From Haberlea rhodopensis (taxonomy: Eukaryota; Streptophyta; Magnoliopsida; Lamiales; Gesneriaceae), in NCBI GenBank assembly GCA_907163345.1, contig CAJQUN010000487.1, positions 62,001-126,000 on the forward strand: a DNA stretch of 64,000 nucleotides, read 5' to 3'. This document shows, one piece after another, positions 9,206 through 22,500 of this stretch; position 1 is the stretch's first letter, and every line of letters starts with the position of its first letter. The translations under genes and the position numbers were made by a program. Below the pieces are notes generated by a model that saw only the letters and a program-made list of their open reading frames with translations, was not told the DNA's origin and did not search any database.

Positions 9206-11848
9206 TTGTGCCGCCTTCGAGTGATGGATGCTGATTACGTATCGCTGCTGGGCAAGGAATACTGGTATACCTTTATCGTGTTAGCGATGAGGTATGGTAT
9301 ATTACTGTTTTATTTGCATTGTGGATGTCATGCGTTGTTATACATATACCGTCACGCCCTTGACGATGAGATTATGCATGTCGTGTGTTGACATGTATCG
9401 TCACGAGTTGACGATGTTATTTTGGGTGTCATATGTTGACAGGTACCGTCACGGGATGACGATGACATAGTGGATGTCTATGTAGACGCGTGGCGTCGTT
9501 TCGATGAATGATAAATTTATGTATATGTATTTAGTCGTATGGTTTGAGTGCCAATGGTGAGCACATGGTAGTGTCCGGGTCACTAGTTGACGAGACCTTT
9601 ATGCCGAGCAGGTTGGTCGAAGATTATTGGGTGCGCCGTACAGGAAGTGTACCGCATCACATATTTGAGTTATATATTTTACGAGTAGTGGTACCTTTGG
9701 GTACACTCGTTGGAATGGCTATGGCCAAGTGATTGTGAGTAGGAGTAGTTATTGAGGAAACTACTCGCTCTTATCGATGTGACATGTGGTAGACATGGTC
9801 ACACCCACCCTGAGGGTGTGGAAATAAATCCTAATGGATAGGATTGAATTGGGGTTGAGTAAGGACATCGGGATGTCCATTGTGCATTGGTATTGGAGAA
9901 ATATTGGATGATAACCCAATACTCTAATTGATAGTACGGTATGGAGTACCGGGATGGAACGTATGACATGTTGATAGGTTTGGTATGAGCCTATGGAGGC
10001 AGCGATTTGCTAGCCAGGGTTGCAGTGATATATTGTGCTTGCCATTATACTGCTCGCTAGAACCGAGTTTGGTGAATCGTATGATGATACGATGAGGGTA
10101 ATAGTGGACTCTAGTAGTCATTATGTTGCATGAGATTTGAGGCAGGGAATACCTCACGGGGACGTTTATACGTCAAATGTTAAGGGACTTGTACTGGGAC
10201 AGCTCAATTCTGTTGGGAGTACCAACGTGAGTGTCGACAAGTCATTTTTGGCTCTGGTTGAGCATCTTGCATATGGCATGCAATGGGGGACACAATTGGA
10301 TTGTGAGATATAGTTAGTGGGGCGACACTACTATATTGATTTTAACTCTTGGAGAGATTTGGATTGTACTGTCATGGAGACAGATAGTTTTGGTCGAGGG
10401 TTGATTGTGAATCAACCAGGGTAAGCACTGCTAGTGTTGGACTAGGTGATGGCTTTATATTTCCGGCGAGACGCTCGAGGAGGCGCCTCTGGTGAGATGC
10501 TCGAGGTTTCTGGAGTACTATGGCATTAGTACAGAGCATCGTTAGATGTGTATACATTGTGTATACGGATTTCGATTTGGCAATAGTTGCATTGAGGCAC
10601 TATTCTAAACCAGTTATGTATTTGTTGGTTCCAGGATATATTGTGGTATAAATATATCCAGTTTCCGAACGGTGGTTCAAGGTTGGAGGGTCATGAATTC
10701 ATGACACTTTCCTTATGAGGAAAGCGGTACTGATATACCTACTGGTTGGGAATCTTTGGGAGATTCGTTGAGTCGGTTTGTGCGGTGTTGATGTCGGAAT
10801 CACACCATTGGTCGTTGGTTTGTCAATCGTCGTTCTCCGTTGAGTGAGAATAATTGGGGATTGACAGTTGTTTTTGGGGCTTTGGGTATGATTGGTGATA
10901 CCCGAGTTGATTGCATTGAGTATGAATGTTGTATTGATACTTAGGCATGTATACCAGTGTGTGTATACGAATGCCATCATTTATTTGGTCCTTGTCGAGC
11001 ATTGGGTTAGTATGCTTGGATGAATGAATCTCCGGTGAGAGATTGTGGCACCTTGAGATTGGTAATCTCGATGGCACGATGTATTCTGAAGAATGATCGT
11101 GAGGTTTGGTTGACTTCCTTGGGATCATGATAATTCTTTACTGGTTAATTTGATAGCCTCCCTGTGTGAGGATTGTTGAATCCTGGTGTAAACGAGGGAT
11201 GGCATTTGGATTTGTTAAGTGTCGTGGTTGACACATGTGGCGGGAACGCAATTGATTGTTCTTGCATGTCCTTTCGAGAACTTGAGACCTTGTGGAGTCT
11301 CGATAGTGTGTTTGGACCAAGATGACAATTCTTGGAACACACGGAAGTAGACATTCTTGGAGATGTGTTTTGTGTCGATCGGTGGCCGTAAGTTGCCCGA
11401 TCCGTGTTGCATGGTGGTGCAACTACTCCTCTGTTGGAGACGATTTGGAAAATGGAAACCGAATGTGGTTTAGGTACACTGTTGTGTACTGGTGGTTTCC
11501 TTGGTAACGATGTATGTTTAACATCGTAGGCTAAATCGTAGAGATACCATCGAGGCGATATCTATTTTGGAATGACGAATGATTCGTTTGATTTGCAGTT
11601 ATGGTTGGCTGACTGCTTTGAGATGGTTAACATAGGGGAATACTGACGTCTTCCTTGAATTTGTGTTGGTTTGGGAGGTTACTCCATTCCGGGTGCTGGT
11701 GCGAGGTGGGTATCATTGCGGTTGATGTGTCGTTCATGTTATGTACATAATTCGACAATGTGGATCCGTTTGGATTGCGTGGTCTCGGCGATACGTGGAG
11801 TACGCCTATGAAAATTTCGAGGACGAAATTTTATTAGTGGGTGATAAT
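9206..11848 (+). mobile_element. LARD internal region without recognisable genes
   Basis: The plus strand is notably G/T-rich. A short repeat with GTCACG..TTGACGATGA occurs three times at about 9345-9470. Short open frames on both strands have no domain I can recognise. The last 40 bases resemble the end of chromovirus pol. Confidence 0.6.
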
Positions 11849-13448
11849 TGTGATGCCCGGGGATTAATGGTGTTAATCCCAGTGTGGTAATAATCTTTAA
11901 TGGACTTTAATTGTGGCAATTATGAATTAATTGCGGTTTTGGGACTCCCTGGGATTTTAAATCAGGTTTTTGGAGTCGTTGGATCCAAGGGATGAGATTG
12001 TATTCCCATCGTGGCGATAACCTTGGAATTTGGTTTTTGGTGGAATCTGGGGTCCTAGTACTTTGTACTGGGGCTGGTGATGGAATTTGAGTTTGAGAGA
12101 TAATTTTTGAACATATGATTTTTAATGAGTCATGATGTATTTGTGGAGGACTTGGAATTTTTGAGACTTGGTACTATATATATGCCAAAAGGGCTCGGTG
12201 TGTAACCATTTTCACCTCCTCCCTCTCTCTCCTCTTCCACGCCTCTTCCCCCATTTCCCCAAACCCTCCTTTTCTCCTCCCATGGAAGAATCGAGCAAGG
12301 CTCGATCTCGGAGCTGGATTTCTCGAAGATAATCAGGTATTAATCTTCCCCTCGTCCTTATCTTCGATTTGATAGTAAGTTAAGAATTATGTTGGGTTTG
12401 GAAATTTGGGATTTTTGGTAAAAATCCAAAGTTATGTTTTTAGTGTTTTCATGGGTTTTAATGGAGCTTATGAAGTGTTGTGGTTGTTGGTAATTGTTGG
12501 TATGTTGTATTTGCAATAAATGGACATGTATATATTAGGAAATATATGGTGCCGCTTTTGAGCGAGAAATGATTGGGATGTTGTCGTTGTTGAGCGAACA
12601 TCGGTTATGACGCCGCTACTGTTGAGCGTGCGCAAGGTTAAAATGCCGCTATTGTAGTGCGAGCGATGAAATGGAACTATGTAATTATTTGTTAGATATA
12701 TGTGATATCTATAGTCATTGTTTAATGATATAATCATATTCGGTTGTGAAACTGGCATGGCAAGTGTGAAGTTAGTGAATCAATGAGATGATTAAATTGG
12801 CTTTTTGGAATTTGATGGTTTCGATTATTTTGAGAACAGGAACAGCACAGGGGATCCCGGATGAGGATGATGCCATCCAGGGAGTGTCTTTTAATATTCA
12901 TAGCCTTTACATTGTGTAAATTATGAATTGTAATATTGTACTTATTGGATTTGGGATATTGGTATGCTCACCACGTGTGGGGGTTGTCACTGTTGGGGCA
13001 GGTGAATAGGTGCATCGATGGCTTTGGAATTGAGCTCGAGCTATGGATAGGAGGTGCTTCCAGGATCAAAGTACCAGTGACGGTATTGAGCATGTATTTT
13101 ATACATTTGATACACATACATTCGTTGATGCTCGCATGTGAGCATTGTTATATGTGTATATGGTTTGTATAAAAAGGGCATGGGCCTTTCTCTCTTCATT
13201 TATTGTTACTTGCAATTAAGTATGTGATTGCAAAATGAATTGAGATCATGTTAATGTATTATAAGATGCATACATTGTAGTTGAATGGTATGGGGGTTTG
13301 GGCATTAAGTTGTTAATGCAAGAAATTTTATTACTGGTATATTATGTTGTGTCAGCATGTAGTTGTTCCCCCCATGAATATCTGATTGTATGCAATAATG
13401 GCAGGGATTAATACACTAATAGACGGTTAAGGGCACGGGGGTCTTACA
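11849..13448 (+). repeat. 3' LTR of the LARD element
   Basis: This 1600-bp LTR starts TGTGATGCCCGGGG and ends GGGTCTTACA. It is collinear with 6170-7904 except for the missing palindrome block at about 12505-12520, plus scattered substitutions. Confidence 0.88.
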
Positions 13449-13453
13449 ATGTT

Positions 13454-13840
13454 GGGGCTACTTAACTAAACGTAAGGTGATATAGGACTTTGATTATTGG
13501 ATTAAACGTCCAACAATGAAGATTCATATGAAAATTGAATCGTATGTGAAGATCGATGATCGAGATAGTAAACCCCAATGGTAAAGTCAACCGAAAACTA
13601 AGAATCGCTCTTTTCTTATAATTTAATTCATCCTATTTTAAATTTGCATGTTAGTTTTCTTAGATTTTGCATCATAGTACTAGTTTAATTGACTTCAAAA
13701 ATCCCCTTTTTGTTTATTTTGCATACGTTAACACAAGAATACATCATTCCTCGTGGGATCGATCCCTACTCACGCTACTACATTCATTATTGCCATTAAG
13801 TTGAGAGGGTTAATTTGGGGGTACACAATAAACGTCACCA
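13454..13840 (+). repeat. Athila-like 3' LTR, right part
   Basis: This continues the LTR begun at 5045 and ends AAACGTCACCA. It contains GTGGGATCGATCCCTACT. Its outer end abuts LINE sequence, so the Athila element had inserted into or beside a LINE. Confidence 0.87.
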
Positions 13841-14510
13841 GAGACCAAAGTATCTCACCCTGACCAAAAAACCATGACCGGGTTTTGATGAAAAAGGTAG
13901 TTAATACCCATAGAGAGGTATTCACCTGCAGAGAAGAAAAGTAGCGGGGATATGGATCGCCCTGCCTAAGACTCCTGTGGGAGTGGAAAAAACAGGTGGA
14001 GGACCTATTGATATTAACCGAGAAATTGCAATTCGAGATGCAAGCTTCGACAAGATCAACCACCTGCTCCGAAAAGTCGACATGGCGGAGGCCATCAACG
14101 AGAAAGGACAATGAACCCTATCGTAGGCCTTAGCCTTGTCCAATTTAATGATGAAATTATCTCCATGGTATGTAAGTTTAATTTATGAGTTAGCTCTTGC
14201 GCCCAAAGGATGTTATCCGAGATAACACTACCTGGGATAAATCTACTTTGATTAGGGGAGGCCAGCATATCGACCACCTTACTGAGTCCCGATTAAATTT
14301 TTTGGAGATGATCTTATTCGTGACATTACACAGGCTAATAGGTAAGATGTCGGACCAAGCTTGCGCAACTTCAAATTTCGGGATGAAGGTGAGGGTGGTG
14401 GCCCTGAAGCTATAAGACAGTGACGTACCTCTAAAGAAATCAAGCACGTCGCCTATCACATCAATTTGGACAATCTCCCTATAATATTTGAGATTGAAAT
14501 ATGGCCTTTC
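13841..14510 (-). pseudogene. LINE (L1-type) reverse transcriptase fragment, inverted
   Basis: The minus-strand translation contains pieces typical of plant LINE ORF2: REIVQIDVIGDVLDFFRG, SDILPISLCNVTNKIISK, ACISNCNFSVNIN and LRQGDP. It covers the first half of the RT domain, with stop codons and frameshifts. It runs into the Athila LTR end on one side and meets a plus-strand LINE copy of the same RT region on the other. Both copies represent the same RT section with differences, so they are separate copies rather than one 5'-inverted insertion. Confidence 0.8.
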
Positions 14511-15200
14511 CTGCTTACCTTCTCTAGAGGAAGTCAGGTCGATTGTCTTCTCTACCTGATGGGTACTCCTCGGCATTTTTCCAGCATTGTTGGGAGATTG
14601 TCCAAATGTATTTGATGGACGATGTGTTTGAATTATTTAGAGGTACTCCACTGCCTCATAGCTTCACGACCACCACCATCACCATATCCCGAAATTTGAG
14701 GGTACACAAGCTTGGTCCGACTTCAGACCTATAAGCCTATGTAATGTAACGAATATATCATCTCCAAGCTTATTTACTCTAGACTCAATAAGATGACTGA
14801 TTGGCTGGTCTCCCCTATCATGAATTAAAACTTACCTACCCATGGAGATACTGTCATCATTAAAATGGACATGGCTAAGTCCTACGAAACCTTCAATGGT
14901 CATTCCTTGTCGATGGCTCCCATCATGTCGGCTTTTTGGAGCAGGTGGTTGGGCTTGTCGAAGCTTGCATCTCGAATTGCCATTTCTCGATGAATATCAA
15001 TGGGTCCTTCATCGGTTTTTTCCACTCCTGCAGGGGTCTTAGGCAGGACGACACATTATTCCCACTCATTTTCGTCTTTGCAGTTCAATACCTCTCTAGG
15101 GGTATTAACTACCCTTTCATCAGAACCCAAGCGTGGTTTTTCGGTAAGGGTGCGATACTATGGTCTCCCGCTTAGCATATGCTGATGACTTCATCATTAA
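14511..15200 (+). pseudogene. LINE ORF2 reverse transcriptase, part 1
   Basis: Plus-strand frames show LPDGYSSAFFQHCWEIVQ, FRGTPLPHSF, EACISNCHFSMNING and LRQDD, and then the RT active-site box LAYADDFII (YADD at 15178-15189). Frameshifts and stops are present. The reading is cut at 15200 by the solo LTR 15201-20468 and resumes at about 20470, so this is the 5' part of one LINE that extends to about 23971. Confidence 0.82.
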
Positions 15201-16046
15201 TGTCCAAAATTATTTGCATTTTAATAATTGATTTAGTTTAGGTAAATTATGAAATAATTTACGGAATTTAATTCTTGGGCTTCGTATTATTGACCGGAGT
15301 TGGAATAAATAATTTTGGGTTGAGTTTATAATGTAAATTAAAGTCAAGGGAATTCTTAATAATAATTATAAGATTATTTGAGTTTGAGATTTAATTGGAA
15401 ATAGGAAGGGGTAGAGATGGAATTTAGGGTGTTGTTTTAAAAACTAGGGTTGTGGATTAACACACCCACTTCCCCTTTTTACACCTACCAAATCACGATT
15501 CCTTCTCTCCCCCTTTTTCTACTCCTTCACGTTGTCTCCCTCCTCCATCGGCTAGGTCGATTTTTTCCTTGTTTCAAGCAATTCTTGTGTAGGGTTTGTA
15601 GGTTAAATCTTTTCTCATACCTTAAGCATTCTTCCCTTTGTTGTTTCATGGATTTTGTTCGACGCTTTCTTGGATTTTTTAATCAAAAAACTTGTTGCTT
15701 TTGGTCTAAATGCTACTGAATTTGCCCAAATTGTATGCTGTTTCGGGGCAATTTCATATTCTTGGGGTGAAAATATCATGCTATTAGTTTCGAAATTTAT
15801 GTTGCTGTTAGGGATGAAATCTGATGATATGTCTGGTTCAAAATGTATGTTGTTTGTGGTCCAAAAATCTTGAATCGTAGCTAGAAACCTAATGTAAAAT
15901 ATGAACCAGTGTATATGCATTGTGTTCATTGAAATTCTGGGATTAAGGTGTTTCGAAGATGTTATGGTCTGAACAAAAGTTGTAGTATGTTAAGTTAGCT
16001 TCGATTTGACAGGCAATGGACTCAATTTGGAATTCATATGAGAAAG
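15201..16046 (+). repeat. Solo LTR A (Tekay/del-like), left part
   Basis: This begins TGTCCAAAATTATTTGC immediately after the LINE YADD region. It is interrupted at 16046 by related solo LTR B and resumes at 18580. The total is about 2.7 kb. No primer site or polypurine tract accompanies it. Confidence 0.7.
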
Positions 16047-18579
16047 TGTAATGCCCGGAATAAATTAATTATTTATTTGATGATAATTGCGATAATTATA
16101 AGATAATTACGGAATTCAACTATCGGGAATTTTATTGGGAGCGGAGTTGGGATAAATTATTCCGGGATTGAATTTATAAGATTAATTAAATTCAAGGAGA
16201 TTATAAATTATTGGGAATGTCATTTTAGTCTGGGAAGAGAATAAATAATTCCGGGATGAACTTGTAGTGTAAGCTAAATTTTAAAAAGGGGCTTTTACAT
16301 TATTTAATTGTTATCTTTTTTTAAAAATTTGGTAACGAGATATTAGAGGTTCACTTTTTCCCCCCATCTCTCCATCGATTAAACATTTCGCTTCACCATT
16401 TCCTTCTCATTTTTCTGCGCCTCGAAGAGAAGGACGAAGAGCAACGATTCCATGAAATACTTTGAGCGATTTCCTCAAGAATTCTACATGTAATCTTACT
16501 TCACTCTTTACTTGTTCATTCCCCATGAAAATCCCAACATTGGTTTCGAATTTATGCTACTGTTTTCGGGAGTTTGGTGGTCGATTTTCTTGGTCTTTGT
16601 CCAGGAAGTTTGGTTCATGTTTAATCAATTTTATTAATGGGTTTGTGATCAAGTTGGTTTAAACTTGAAGTACATTGTTGTATCTGTTTTCATTTCTTTT
16701 TCCCACTATTTGGCTCGATTTCATTGCTGTTTAGGACTCGATTTTTCTGCTGAAATCAGCTCAAAATCCTTGCTGCTAGTGTTGTGAAAATCTGCTCCTT
16801 TGTGGTTAAAAACAAAATCTTGTGGTGTGCTAGTTGGATTTAAACCATTGTTTGAGAAGGGAGTTGCATGATTCAACTTTAGGGGCTGTTATTGGATAAA
16901 AATTAGGGGTTTTATGGTGGCTTGCAAATCATGCTTATAAAGTGTTTGATAATAGGCTTAATTGGTGTTCAAGTGTTGGCCAAACTCTACTAATTGTGTG
17001 GTAACAAAATCTACTTTTGTTGGCTTATATCATGGTTGTGTTTTGAGGAGTGTTGGCTATGGTTTGTTATGCTAATAACTTGGGGCTTGTGTCATTGTGT
17101 GAATAGGTGAGTTAGATACATGTTAATGTGTGTTATAAACATGTATTAAAGTGTGTATTAAAGAATATACTTGCATGTGTACAATAGCATGAATTGGAGA
17201 CTTTATTGAGTATTTGAATGGCAAATCTATGAACTAACTATATAGTTGATTTGAGTAATATAGATTGTCTTGATTATGTGACAATGTCCATTTTATTGAG
17301 TTATAGATTGGGAGTTGGAAATACCTATTGAAAACTACTGTATTATTAATGAGCTAATGTTGAATTGATATTCGATGTAGATGCTCCATGTACTTCTGAA
17401 AGTCGAGGGTAGCTTGTTCATGTTGTCGACTATAAGGTACATGGTGACGTACGAGCAGGTATAATATGAATTATTTCATATTCCAGTATTCATATATTGT
17501 TGAATTGTGATGACTGAATATAAGGGAACGAATATGTGAATAATTGTGATGACTGAATAAAAGGGAACGAATATGTGAATTGGGTTTGTTATATGTGGTA
17601 TGGTGGACACGTAAATGTACGTGGTCCGGACATGGAGTTGGGTATGGATGGCTTTGGCAGACCAGTATGAGAAAGTGTTGAGTGATAGATGATAGACAAA
17701 ACTGCATTGATATGGAATTATTTATGATTGAGCATAAATAATAGATTCTTGTTGTATTGAATCATCGTGTGGTTGAGTATCATATTTTCAGTGATGTGTT
17801 AAACTTGATATTATGAAAGCGTGTAAGCTTGAAACAGGAACATTGCGTGGAAGCTATACAGATTCAGAACTTCACAGGGAGTACATCTTATAGATTTTCG
17901 ATACTCTTAAATTGTGATATCATGATCTTTATGCATTGTTATGATATGGGTATGTGATGTTGGTATGCTCACCCTTTGTGGGGGCTGTTTCTGTTGAAAC
18001 AGGTAGAACAGGTACGATATGTACTACGGCGTTTTGGGATGGTAAGCTCGAACTCATTGAACGATGCTGCTCACCGGAGTGTAGTTTGAGTATGGGTTGA
18101 AGGCATACATTATTTATGCATTTAACTGGTATTAATTTATTTATTGCTCGTATGTGAGCATCTGGATGCATGTATATGGACTATATAAGGGTGTTGAAGC
18201 CCACTTTTGATGTCTTCTTAGTATGGTGTTTTCAATGGCTGGGAACTTACTTAGGGTTTTGGTTTCTTTTAAGTATTGTGTTTTTCCCTGGCTGGGAGTT
18301 ATTTTGTGATGTGTTTCATTTTCGGATAGCTCAATTTATGGGGAGACTCTGCCCAATTTTTTTATAAAAACCCACAATGTAAAAGTGGTGCAATGGTGAT
18401 GATAATATGTGAACCTTGAGTCTTATTGCTGGTAGAAGTGATCATTCCATGCTGAGTATTATTTATGTCATGGAGAATATGTGAAGCATGTAATGATTCT
18501 TTTAAAGAATGAATTTTTTTTTATACTCATGTGACGTCATAAATGCACTAATGACGAGTTACGGGGTTGGGGCGTTACA
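16047..18579 (+). repeat. Solo LTR B (Tekay/del-like), nested in LTR A
   Basis: This 2533-bp LTR starts TGTAATGCCCGG and ends GGGGCGTTACA, with a perfect 5-bp target duplication GAAAG (16042-16046 and 18580-18584). No internal region is present, which fits LTR-LTR recombination. Its middle (CGTCGAGGGTAGCTTGTTCA-type block near 17400) matches the block near 19375 in LTR A, so one member of the family landed inside another. Confidence 0.88.
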
Positions 18580-20468
18580 GAAAGTTATCCTGATTTTACT
18601 AAAATATGCACAGAAACCCGACGTCTTTGGTTAAATTCTACTATGAAGATTAGTGAACTAACTTAAACACATAAAAGATGAAATGTAGTATGTCGAGTTA
18701 TCTTGAATTCCCCACTTGAATTAAGTGATTTCAAGTTTGTATACAAAACTTATGAATATCAAAATGTTCAAGTGTAGAATTCTGTTGTTCGGGTTTTGTT
18801 TATTGGATCTATTGAACTCAAATTGATCAAGGAAGATGATCAACTCAGTTGAAGTATTGAACATATAAAATGTTTATCTATGCCTTAGCATTATAATTCA
18901 ATTGGAATCAAGCCATTTATTTTGGGTAGCGAAAGAATTATAGTCAAAACACCAAAGAGTGGTAAAGCTGAAAATTAATAAACTTCGCATCTAAAGTGTC
19001 AATTTGATGGTTATGATATTTTGAGTAATTCTTGAATGATGAAATAATGTTATATATATTGAACCTTAGAAATGTAAATATGGCATACTTGAGTTAGTGA
19101 TAACTCAAATGAATGAAGGATAATTTGTTCATTTGTGTAGCATACAGATTATGATAAATGAGGTTGATTATAATGGTGAATTTTATTCAGTATATATGAT
19201 TATTATAATGGGAGGCATGACAGATCTATATGATAGATGATATTTTTGTTGAATATGCAATATTGAAGAGATTGAATTGAAGTTGAAAAATATATAAATG
19301 ATATCAATTGTATTATAAATGAACTAATATTGAATTGATACTCGATGTAGATACTCCACGAGCCTTCGGACGTCGAGGGTAGCTTGTTCATGTTGACGAC
19401 TTTAAGGTACGTAGTAACGTACGAGCATGTATGGTATGAAGTAATTACATGATTGTGCATACAAATACTGTTCAATATGATGTGTATGAGTTAATGGGTA
19501 CGCAAGATTAGTTTGGTGTTTATGGTGTGACGGATATGTAAATTTTCGCAACTGATTATTCGAGTTGAGTTCGATGCTCATGGCATGGTGAATATGAGAA
19601 ATGGTAGGGGAATGTTGTGATTGATAGACATGATGGCCTTTGATGACTTGTTACTCACGAATGAGCGAGAGGTGAAGTATTATGAGAAATATTAATTTAT
19701 CTTGATGATTAGTATTATGTTATAAATATCGATATTGAACTTCGTAATTGTGAAAATGTGGATTATGAAACAGGAACAGTTCGATGAAGCTTATATTGAT
19801 TCAGACTTATTCAGGGAGTGCACTTTATAATTTTCAATAGCTTTATTTTGTTGAATTATGATTTATATTTTTATGATTGTGATTATTATGTCGGTCTATG
19901 CTCAACAGGTGTGTGTGTTGTTTTTTGTTGAAACATGTAAAAAAAGTACTATGTTGGCTTGGGGAAAGTAAACTCGAACTTCATTAGAGAATAATGTCCT
20001 CGGAAGCATTGTACCAAGTATTAGTAGATTGAGAATTTGATTTATGCAAATAGAATTATAATTATTTATTCATTGCTCGTTTGTAAATATCTCGATGCCT
20101 GTATAGTCTGTATAGAAGTGTTGGAGTTCTTCTTTTCATTTACTTGATTTCCGTGTATTTTATTGTCCGAGGAAAAATGTGCTTTATGATTTGAGCATAG
20201 AGAATTGATTATATTGTGATTTGAGAAAAATAGGGATTATGATTTGAGTATATAGCATTAGTTGGATGAATTCAGTTTGGTGAACGTTCGGGATAAATTT
20301 TATGAGGATTTGTTGATTAGGATTCTATTGTTGTCATGTAGGTACATTTTTTATTTGATTTTTTTGGTATGTTTAATTTATGGGGTGAGTGTCGAAATTT
20401 TTATAAAATCTCACGGCATAACTAAAATTATGATGTTATTTAATTGCTAATGATAATGATGGGTTATC
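18580..20468 (+). repeat. Solo LTR A, right part
   Basis: This continues LTR A to about GGGTTATCA. The outer flanks (ATTAA before, ATTGA after) may be a decayed target duplication. LINE coding sequence resumes directly after it. Short open frames in it are not genes. Confidence 0.68.
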
Positions 20469-20469
20469 A

Positions 20470-20995
20470 TTGAGGGGTCCTATTATCTTCTCCCTTAGAT
20501 GTCTTTATTGGTAACGCCTTAGGATTCTACGCCCTACTGGCTATGTGGAATCTAATCTTCCGATCAGATTTTCTTGGAGTGCCTCTCTTTCGTGTTAACC
20601 GCAAAACTACCCTCTTTGAATCTCTCATCCAGGCAATTCAGGGGCAGCTAGAGGGTTCGGAAAATCGTACTTCAACCACAGTTAGTCGTATGACTTTGAT
20701 CAAGAGTGTGTTCTTATCGATTCATATCACCTCTTGCAGAAGATTAGCAGCCTCTTGCAGTCTTGGACACCTTGGAGATGATCTATAACAGTTTTCTGTG
20801 CGGCACTCAAGAGTAGAAAAACGTTGTCATTGGGCATCCTGGTCTAAGTCTTGCCTCCTATTAAAGAAGGGGGATTAGGATTCAGGCGACTCAAGAGTTA
20901 GTTGATGCCTTTTCTATCAAGCTTGGTTCAGGTTACAGTAGAACAAGTTGCTTTGGGCCAACTTCATTCACTACAAGTACGATCGACCCGAAAAC
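20470..20995 (+). pseudogene. LINE ORF2, part 2 (RT thumb region)
   Basis: One frame contains FLGVPLFR, ESLIQAIQGQLEG and MTLIKSVFLSI, characteristic of plant L1-type ORF2 downstream of the YADD box. It is cut by the Copia solo LTR at 20996, with AAAAC duplicated on both sides. Confidence 0.82.
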
Positions 20996-22495
20996 TGTTG
21001 GGATATGCCCTAAGACAAGTCACTAGATGATTGTTTAAGACATACAATGTTTATGGATTTATGAATGGCAATTCATTATTATATATTATTCTTTTAACTG
21101 TGCATTGTGAATAAATATATATGTTAATGTCCTTAGAATAATATTGTATTATTCTTAAAGATGTTCCTAGTCAAGTATTATCATGAAAGGGATAATGATA
21201 ATACGTAGAGACTAGTATGTGTTGATCGATGAATTGTTCATTGATATGAGATATCAAATCAACATATGGGTACATGTTAGAGAACGATGTACTGGACAGA
21301 CCCACCATGAGAATGCAACATGGATAGTTATATGATCGTCATATGCAATTCTCATAGTGATAATAATGTATGTAATCCTTACGACTTGTGATCATCAGAG
21401 ATCCCAACATAAGGAGTTATGTATCTTGATATCGTCAAACGTTACCCGTAACAGGGTATACTATAAAGGCGACTATTGGATACACTACGAATTATGTAGA
21501 GGGATGTTGACTGATCGAGATAGGATTTGTCCCTCCTATATAACAGGAGATGTGTTTGGCCCTTGATCAAGTGAGAACTAAAATGCATGGCCATGCTCGA
21601 ATGAGTCGATATGAGATATCGAGCTTATTCGTTTATTCTAGTTCTACTTGGGGATCAAGAAATAAAGATTGAATATACGAGTATGACTATTCCATGACTC
21701 GTGTTCAATCTAAACACAAAGGACAAAGGGATTAAGTTACATGATTAATATTATCACAAGTTCTAAAGGTTATGTCGAGTCATTGACATTCTTGTAATTT
21801 GGGTAGCATTGATGTGTTGCTGGGTACCGCTCAATGCTTGAGACGTAAAATGGGATTTTATGTCACTGCCAACATTACAAGATCCTATCGGGTCGCACAA
21901 AAGATTAAATCGAGAAGGGAAATTAAATTCATGGGATGAATTAAATAATTAAGAGGAGTCTTAATTAATAATCATATTGATTAATTAAATCATGGGCTTA
22001 AGCCATGAGGCTTTATGAAAGCCTTTAATTAATCATATATAATTTGTTAACAAGGTTTTAATTAGATTAATACTTGAAAGACAACTTCATAAGAAAACCC
22101 TACACTAGCCACAAGAGCTCTCGGCCGCCTCCACAAGAACTTTCGGCCTCCTTCAAAGTCGAAGGGTTCTTGGTGGTTTTCGAGCCATCTTTCGATTGTG
22201 AATCGAGTTAGCTACGTGTACCGGTTTAATATCTTGTCTAGCAACTTGATATTAAACAATCCCTTCACTCGATTTGATCGTGTGGATACCGTTGAGGCAA
22301 AACCAATCGAGTTTTGCTATTGACTCGGAGAAGGCGTAGGACGTGGTGCTGCTCCGTGGATTCTGCTTCAAACACGCTACAAGGGTGAGACACTTGTTAT
22401 TCTCTAATCCGATATGAATCCCTATGTATAGATCCGGTGATAGTAATCCTAAAATTTTTATTCCGCTGCGTTGTATGACGTAAGGATTACTTACA
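20996..22495 (+). repeat. Ty1/Copia-type solo LTR
   Basis: This 1500-bp LTR begins TGTTGGGATATGCCC and ends GGATTACTTACA, flanked by the perfect 5-bp duplication AAAAC (20991-20995 and 22496-22500). The TGTTGGGAT..CCCTAAGACA start is typical of plant Copia LTRs. There is no internal region. Confidence 0.87.
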
Positions 22496-22500
22496 AAAAC

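Larger units (their letters stand above)
6170..13448 (+). mobile_element. Complete large non-autonomous LTR retrotransposon (LARD-type, Tekay/del-like)
   Basis: Two LTRs (6170-7904 and 11849-13448) flank a 3.9-kb internal region. The whole is bounded by the 5-bp target duplication ATGTT (6165-6169 and 13449-13453). A tRNA-iMet-type primer site follows the first LTR. Just before the second LTR, TTTCGAGGACGAAATTTT (about 11813-11832) resembles the chromovirus pol-end/polypurine region. I find no gag, protease, RT, RNase H or integrase, so it must have relied on proteins in trans. It is inserted in the Athila LTR 5045-13840. Confidence 0.88.

Noticed and set aside
13841..15200. Single LINE with 5' inversion by twin priming
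   Set aside because: The two inverted pieces cover the same RT segment, whereas twin priming gives adjacent, non-overlapping segments.
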